From Alcanivorax sp. DSM 26293 (GTDB lineage: Bacteria > Pseudomonadota > Gammaproteobacteria > Pseudomonadales > Alcanivoracaceae), in assembly GCF_900107995.1 (NCBI RefSeq), contig NZ_FNUM01000009.1, forward strand, positions 1 through 64,000: 64,000 nucleotides of DNA. The letters are read 5' to 3'. The notes beneath the pieces are model-generated. The model was given only the letters and a program-made list of their open reading frames with translations, ran no database searches and had not been told where the DNA came from. The translations under genes and the position numbers were made by a program. Shown piece by piece: positions 60,077 to 64,000 of this stretch; the stretch's first letter is position 1, and each line of letters opens with the position of its first letter.

Positions 60077-60762
60077 CAGGCTGCTTCCTCTTGATTGTCG
60101 TTATGGCTGGTGTCGAGCAGGTGGGCCGGGGTGGCGGTCAGCCAGCGCGGGCCCTGGTCATCCATCAGCAAAAATTCACTGCACGCAACGCTGTACGGGC
60201 CATCGCTGAGGGTCAGTTGCCACTGCCACAGCCCCTGGATCAGAGGTGCGTCATCGATGCGGTTGCCCTCCGGCAGGGTGCCGGTGAGCGGTGCCAGCCG
60301 GTAATGCTGGCGCAGGCCGGGGAAGCGGCTGGCCAGTTGCTGCGGGGTGACACCCTCACGCAGGGCCGTCGGCAGTTGCTCGCGGAACTGGCGCAGGCGG
60401 CTATGCAGGGGGGCCAGCTCGGCACTGGCGGGGCCGCTCAGGCTGGCCTTGGCGGCATGGCCGTTCTGCACCGCATCGCAACGCAGTATATAGCGCATCC
60501 CGATCCGATAGCGGCGCTTTCCCGGTCTGTTCAGGCCAAAGCGACGGCGGGTCGGCTGGCCGGCAAAGCGCACCTTCGGCGGGCGGGCCGGATCAAACAC
60601 CTGATGGGCGCGCAGCCAATCGCGGATCAGCAGTTCGCAGTCCTGTTCGCTCATCCCCGGTTGCAGGGACGCAGCAATAATCTGCAGGCACTTGTTGGCC
60701 AGCGCCTGGCTATGGAGATAGGGAGCCAGAGCCTGGGAGTCCGGGGTCCAGAATGCGCTCAT
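60076..60762 (-). CDS. pita-bread-like protein, possibly degenerate M24 family
   Basis: A 228-residue protein starting at ATG 60762 (GGAGG upstream). The N-terminal 60 residues (ANKCLQIIAASLQPGMSEQD, then LLIRDWLRAHQVF) follow the pattern of M24 aminopeptidase-fold proteins, but I cannot find the five metal ligands, so peptidase activity is doubtful. The C-terminal half is unassigned. It is translationally coupled to the hydrolase-SDR fusion and probably shares its pathway. Confidence 0.55.
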   Translation of the reverse strand: MSAFWTPDSQALAPYLHSQALANKCLQIIAASLQPGMSEQDCELLIRDWLRAHQVFDPARPPKVRFAGQPTRRRFGLNRPGKRRYRIGMRYILRCDAVQNGHAAKASLSGPASAELAPLHSRLRQFREQLPTALREGVTPQQLASRFPGLRQHYRLAPLTGTLPEGNRIDDAPLIQGLWQWQLTLSDGPYSVACSEFLLMDDQGPRWLTATPAHLLDTSHNDNQEEAA

Positions 60763-61013
60763 GAGCACCTCCGCCGAATATTGTTATGAAATGGAGACTG
60801 ATCATTACAGTGGGCAATGTCACGGTCAACCGGTGTGATTGGCATTCCTGCAGCGGCCCGGCTTCATTTGGGTCAATGCCGCGTGACAATTCCGGTACAG
60901 GATTTTCGCGCGATCTTCACATTTTTCCTGACGCCAATTGTTAGGGTATGCGTCTGAATATGCTTCAAACATAGCGGTTGATCCGGCAAAAAGCCGGCAC
61001 TAAGGAGATGAGA

Positions 61014-63305
61014 GTGCGCCATCAAGCCCGTCATTTACGGGGCCTGACAGCCCTTTTTGCCCTGTTGTTAGTGATGTTGACGACGGCATTGCCCGCCCAG
61101 GAAGCCCCTTCTGGAACCCAGGAGTACGGGGAGCTGGCGGAATTGCTGGAGAACGAGACCACGCGCCAGCAGCTGATTGACCAGCTACGGGGTTTACAGG
61201 CGGCCGCCAACCCGGCGCCGCTGGGCGTGGCCGGGGAAGTGCCCCCCTCGGAAATTGCCGCCCAGGCTCCCAGCGGGCAGACCGCCGACCAGGTGTCCCT
61301 GGCTCGCCGTATGGCTTCGGCCACCGGCAACCTGGCCGGGGATATGGGGCGGCAGTTCGCGGCCTTGAGCGGCCTGGTCACTGGCTGGTTTGTCAGCGAT
61401 GACAGCGCCGGTGAGGCGGCTGTCAGCACCACGGTCAACATGAAAGCGGTCACCGCCGCGTTACTGAATCTGGCCATTCTGGTAGTGGTCACCTTTGTGG
61501 TGTTCTGGGTGTTGCGTACCCTGGCGGGTTCGGCCTTTGGCCGCCTCAGCCACTGGGCCCGGGCCGGGTCGGAGAAGTTGGCGATTCTGCGCACCACGGT
61601 GGCGGTGGCAGTCGGTGCCCTGCTGGATGTCATTGTGGTGGCGCTGGCCTATCTGGCCGGGACCTTTGTGGCGCCTGTGCTCACCGAGCAGTTGGGCGCG
61701 GATGCCACACGACTGGCCCTGTTCCTGAATGCCTTCCTGATCGTGGAACTGGCCAAGGCCGGGCTGCGGATGTTCTTTTCGTCCCGCTACGAGGGCCTGC
61801 GGCTGCTTCCAGTGGCGGCGGACCAGGCCAGTTACTGCAACCGCTTCCTGGCCCGTGAGGCCGGGCTGATCGGCTACGGCATGCTGGTGCTGGTGCCGGT
61901 GCTGAACTTCAACGTGTCCCCTGCGGTGGGCAGTGGTGCCGGCACCCTGATCATGCTGGTGGCGCTGATCTATGCCGCCGGGGTGATTTTGCGCAAGCGT
62001 CCGGTGTTGCGTGAGGCACTGACCCAACGAGCCAATGCCAGCTATGGGCCGATCCGTCTGTCGTTGTTGCTGTTGGCGCGCACCTGGCACTGGCTGGCGC
62101 TGGCCTATGCGTTGCTGGTGTTTGCCGTCACCGTACTGAATCCGGAGACCGCCTTGCCCTATGTGGCCATGGCGACCCTGGAAACCCTGATCTATGTGGG
62201 CGTGGGGCTGCTGGTGTCAGTGGCGCTTGGGCAACTGATCGGCAAGGAAATCCAGTTTTCCGAGCGCCTCAATGCCAGCATGCCGCGGCTGCAGGCGCGG
62301 GTGAATACCTATGTTCCCACGGCCTTGAAACTGATCCGCGCGCTGATTCTGGCGCTGGTGGTAGTGCTGTCGCTGGATGCCTGGGAGCTTTATGATCTGG
62401 CCGCCTGGTATGCCACCACGGCCGGTGCCCAGACGGTGTCTGCGCTGATCGATATCCTGATCATCCTGGGGCTGGCGGCGGCCCTGTGGATTGCGCTGGC
62501 AAGCCTGGTGGAGCACAAGTTCAGCCCGGGAGAAAACAGCACCGCAGCCCAGGCTGCCCGCGGGGAAACCCTGCTCGGACTGTTCCATACCACCTTGGCC
62601 ATCACCATCATCATCATGACCACCATGATCGTTCTGTCCGAGATCGGTATTGATATCGGCCCGCTGATTGCCGGTGCCGGTGTGCTGGGTCTGGCCATTG
62701 GTTTCGGTGCTCAGAAGCTGGTCCAGGACGTGATCACCGGGGTGTTCATCCAGCTGGAAAATGCCATGAACACCGGCGATTTTGTCAGCGTCGGCGGCAA
62801 CTCCGGGACCGTGGACCGGGTGGGTATCCGCTCCGTGGCCCTGCGGGATCTGTATGGTACCTACCACATCGTGCCGTTCTCCTCGGTGGATGCGGTGTCC
62901 AACTTTACCCGTGAATTCGGTAACCACGTGGGTGAATACGGGATTGCTTACCGCGAAAGCATCGATGATGCCATCGTTCAGCTGGAAGCGGCCTTTGAAG
63001 AACTGAAGGAAGGCGATCACAAGGATAATATCCTGGCACCCATGACCGTGGCCGGGGTCACCGCCCTGGCGGACAGCTCGGTGAACATCCGCGTGGTGAT
63101 CAAGACCACGCCGGGCAACCAGTGGGCGGTGGGTCGTGCCTTCAACCGTCTGGTGAAGATCTACTTCGACAAGGCCGGCATCGAAATCCCGTTCCCCCAT
63201 ACCACCCTGTATTTCGGGGAGGACCGGGACGGCAAGGCGCCGGCAGGCAACATCCGCCTCACCGACGACCGGGTGGTGTCCACCCAGGGAGGCAACGACG
63301 GGTAA
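61014..63305 (+). CDS. MscS family mechanosensitive channel
   Basis: A 763-residue protein. GTG 61014 was chosen because AAGGAG lies six bases upstream; ATG 61008 touches the Shine-Dalgarno. A signal peptide (GLTALFALLLVMLTTALPAQ) leads to a periplasmic region of about 120 residues, then about eleven membrane helices. The pore helix and beta domain are IAGAGVLGLAIGFGAQKLVQDVITGVF and NTGDFVSVGGNSGTVDRVGI, followed by the cytoplasmic alpha/beta domain. Size and layout resemble YbiO. It would release solutes on hypo-osmotic shock. The leader contains a small CCGGC/GCCGG hairpin at 60982-60996. Confidence 0.92.
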   Translation: MRHQARHLRGLTALFALLLVMLTTALPAQEAPSGTQEYGELAELLENETTRQQLIDQLRGLQAAANPAPLGVAGEVPPSEIAAQAPSGQTADQVSLARRMASATGNLAGDMGRQFAALSGLVTGWFVSDDSAGEAAVSTTVNMKAVTAALLNLAILVVVTFVVFWVLRTLAGSAFGRLSHWARAGSEKLAILRTTVAVAVGALLDVIVVALAYLAGTFVAPVLTEQLGADATRLALFLNAFLIVELAKAGLRMFFSSRYEGLRLLPVAADQASYCNRFLAREAGLIGYGMLVLVPVLNFNVSPAVGSGAGTLIMLVALIYAAGVILRKRPVLREALTQRANASYGPIRLSLLLLARTWHWLALAYALLVFAVTVLNPETALPYVAMATLETLIYVGVGLLVSVALGQLIGKEIQFSERLNASMPRLQARVNTYVPTALKLIRALILALVVVLSLDAWELYDLAAWYATTAGAQTVSALIDILIILGLAAALWIALASLVEHKFSPGENSTAAQAARGETLLGLFHTTLAITIIIMTTMIVLSEIGIDIGPLIAGAGVLGLAIGFGAQKLVQDVITGVFIQLENAMNTGDFVSVGGNSGTVDRVGIRSVALRDLYGTYHIVPFSSVDAVSNFTREFGNHVGEYGIAYRESIDDAIVQLEAAFEELKEGDHKDNILAPMTVAGVTALADSSVNIRVVIKTTPGNQWAVGRAFNRLVKIYFDKAGIEIPFPHTTLYFGEDRDGKAPAGNIRLTDDRVVSTQGGNDG

Positions 63306-63358
63306 GGCCGGTGCCTGCCACGGCAGGCGTTGTTGAACATCAATGTTTCACCACAGAG

Positions 63359-63409
63359 GGCACAGAGCTCACGGGGAAAACTTTTCTCTGTTTGCTCTGT
63401 GCCTTTTTT
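63359..63409 (+). terminator. possible terminator after the MscS-type gene
   Basis: GGCACAGAG (63359-63367) and CTCTGTGCC (63395-63403) form a 9-bp stem with a 27-nt loop and T6 after it. A shorter GCCTGCC/GGCAGGC hairpin lies at 63313-63328 without a T tract. Confidence 0.5.
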
Positions 63410-63448
63410 GATGATGCTGCTGAATTCTGGAGCGCCGCCAGGGATTGC

Positions 63449-63529
63449 GTAGGGTGCACTGAGCCTAAGGCGAACTGCACCATCAAACGCCGGATCGGTG
63501 CAGTTCGCCTTAGGCTCAGTGCACCCTAC
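63449..63529. repeat. 81-bp palindrome, TGCAC class, copy 2
   Basis: GTAGGGTGCACTGAGCCTAA and its exact inverse. Both arms differ from the 13550 copy by the same base (C to T), so the palindrome has stayed self-matching. The flanks also resemble those of copy 1. Confidence 0.92.
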
Positions 63530-63557
63530 GTTTGCAACGTTGCGGGGTTTTTGCGCC

Positions 63558-63588
63558 AAAAAAAAGGGCCGGCATGAATGCCGACCCT
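63558..63588 (-). terminator. terminator of the PF10118 gene
   Basis: Read on the reverse strand, AGGGTCGGCAT and ATGCCGGCCCT pair and are followed by T8. Confidence 0.8.
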
Positions 63589-63628
63589 GAGAGTCACCGG
63601 AAAAGGGAGAGCTCGGTGATGGAAAGAG

Positions 63629-64000
63629 TCAGGCGGCCTCCTCCTTGAGGAGGTCGCCCAGCAAGGCGTCAAAGTTTTTCAACTGTTCACTGTTGTCGTG
63701 GTCCCAGGGATGGAAACCGGGCTTGAACCAGTCGAACCAGGGCTTGGTGATATTGCGGAAAATGCCCTTCTTGCCCCAGGTGTGCTTGGCCACGGCGCGC
63801 CAGCCTTTCAGGTCGGTCAGGCCGCCCTTGATGCGCACGTTGTGCAGATAGAAGGGGATCATCAGGGCGAAGAAGACGCCGGTGGCGGCGACCAGGGTGC
63901 TGCTGCGCAGGGCATAGGCGCCCAGGTTGCTGTCGTCACCGATGGCTACCTGGTAGACATCGAAGGCCACCGCCTTGTGTTCGGTTTCTTCCAGGGCATG
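63629..64000 (-). CDS. PF10118-type metal-dependent hydrolase, C-terminal part
   Basis: The reading frame runs off the right edge of the window; 123 codons are visible. The first residues HALEETEHKAVAFDVYQVAIG contain the E-E-x-x-H-K motif of predicted metal-dependent hydrolases of the PF10118 family, so the true start is upstream of 64000, not at GTG 63970. One hydrophobic helix (STLVAATGVFFALMIPFYLH) follows. The C-terminal WFDWFKPGFHPWDHDN is typical of the family, which in related bacteria is often found near lipid or alkane genes. The reaction is not established. Confidence 0.78.
   Translation of the reverse strand, partial: HALEETEHKAVAFDVYQVAIGDDSNLGAYALRSSTLVAATGVFFALMIPFYLHNVRIKGGLTDLKGWRAVAKHTWGKKGIFRNITKPWFDWFKPGFHPWDHDNSEQLKNFDALLGDLLKEEAA

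Overview
The window looks like a chromosomal piece of an Alcanivorax-type marine hydrocarbon-degrading gammaproteobacterium. The strongest clue is a wax ester synthase/diacylglycerol acyltransferase (9755-11128) that closely resembles, from memory, A. borkumensis AtfA1. It is divergent from a Pseudomonas-type isocitrate lyase and sits among several fatty-acid genes: an AlkK-like acyl-CoA synthetase, a long-form acyl-CoA dehydrogenase, a single-chain acyl-CoA carboxylase and short-chain dehydrogenases. Most coding DNA is GC-rich; 35.87-36.50 kb and 38.87-39.18 kb are visibly AT-richer. No rRNA, tRNA or CRISPR array was seen.

Layout. 0-6.6 kb: the end of an IS3-type insertion sequence, an acyl-CoA synthetase and a two-gene RND efflux operon. 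6.8-9.6 kb: a YgjP-like metalloprotein, a REP-associated tyrosine transposase (RAYT) boxed between two REP pairs, a cold-shock protein and a hexose-6-phosphate mutarotase. 9.7-16.7 kb: wax ester synthase, isocitrate lyase, acyl-CoA dehydrogenase and an SDR enzyme. 16.9-35.3 kb: conserved housekeeping genes of the kind found near a chromosomal origin: K+/H+ antiporter, mnmG-rsmG-parA-parB, the full atpIBEFHAGDC operon, glmU and glmS. 35.4-39.2 kb: small accessory genes, including an AT-rich lipoprotein gene between 14-bp direct repeats, a carotenoid oxygenase and a PaiB-like protein. 39.5-46.5 kb: single-chain acyl-CoA carboxylase, NhaC-type antiporter, exported MsrAB and an exported ATP-dependent DNA ligase. 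46.5-53.7 kb: a CpdB-like lipoprotein, a secreted OB-fold protein, a phospholipase D-family protein behind a possible Pho box, a thioesterase and a quinone oxidoreductase. 53.9-64 kb: a lipoprotein Ntn-hydrolase, a MerR regulator, an alpha/beta hydrolase-SDR fusion with a translationally coupled pita-bread-like protein, an MscS-type channel and the end of a PF10118 hydrolase gene.

The most notable non-coding feature is the set of intergenic palindromes. Nearly all begin with GTAG followed by a short hairpin and close with the inverse sequence. They fall into about five stem classes with the same architecture and share two kinds of interior sequence. The only candidate mobiliser here is the RAYT gene, and the two REP pairs around it belong to the most common class. 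This looks like an active or recently active REP/RAYT system that has diversified its hairpins.

Starts were chosen from Shine-Dalgarno spacing and family alignment from memory. No database search was run, so family names rest on motif recognition.
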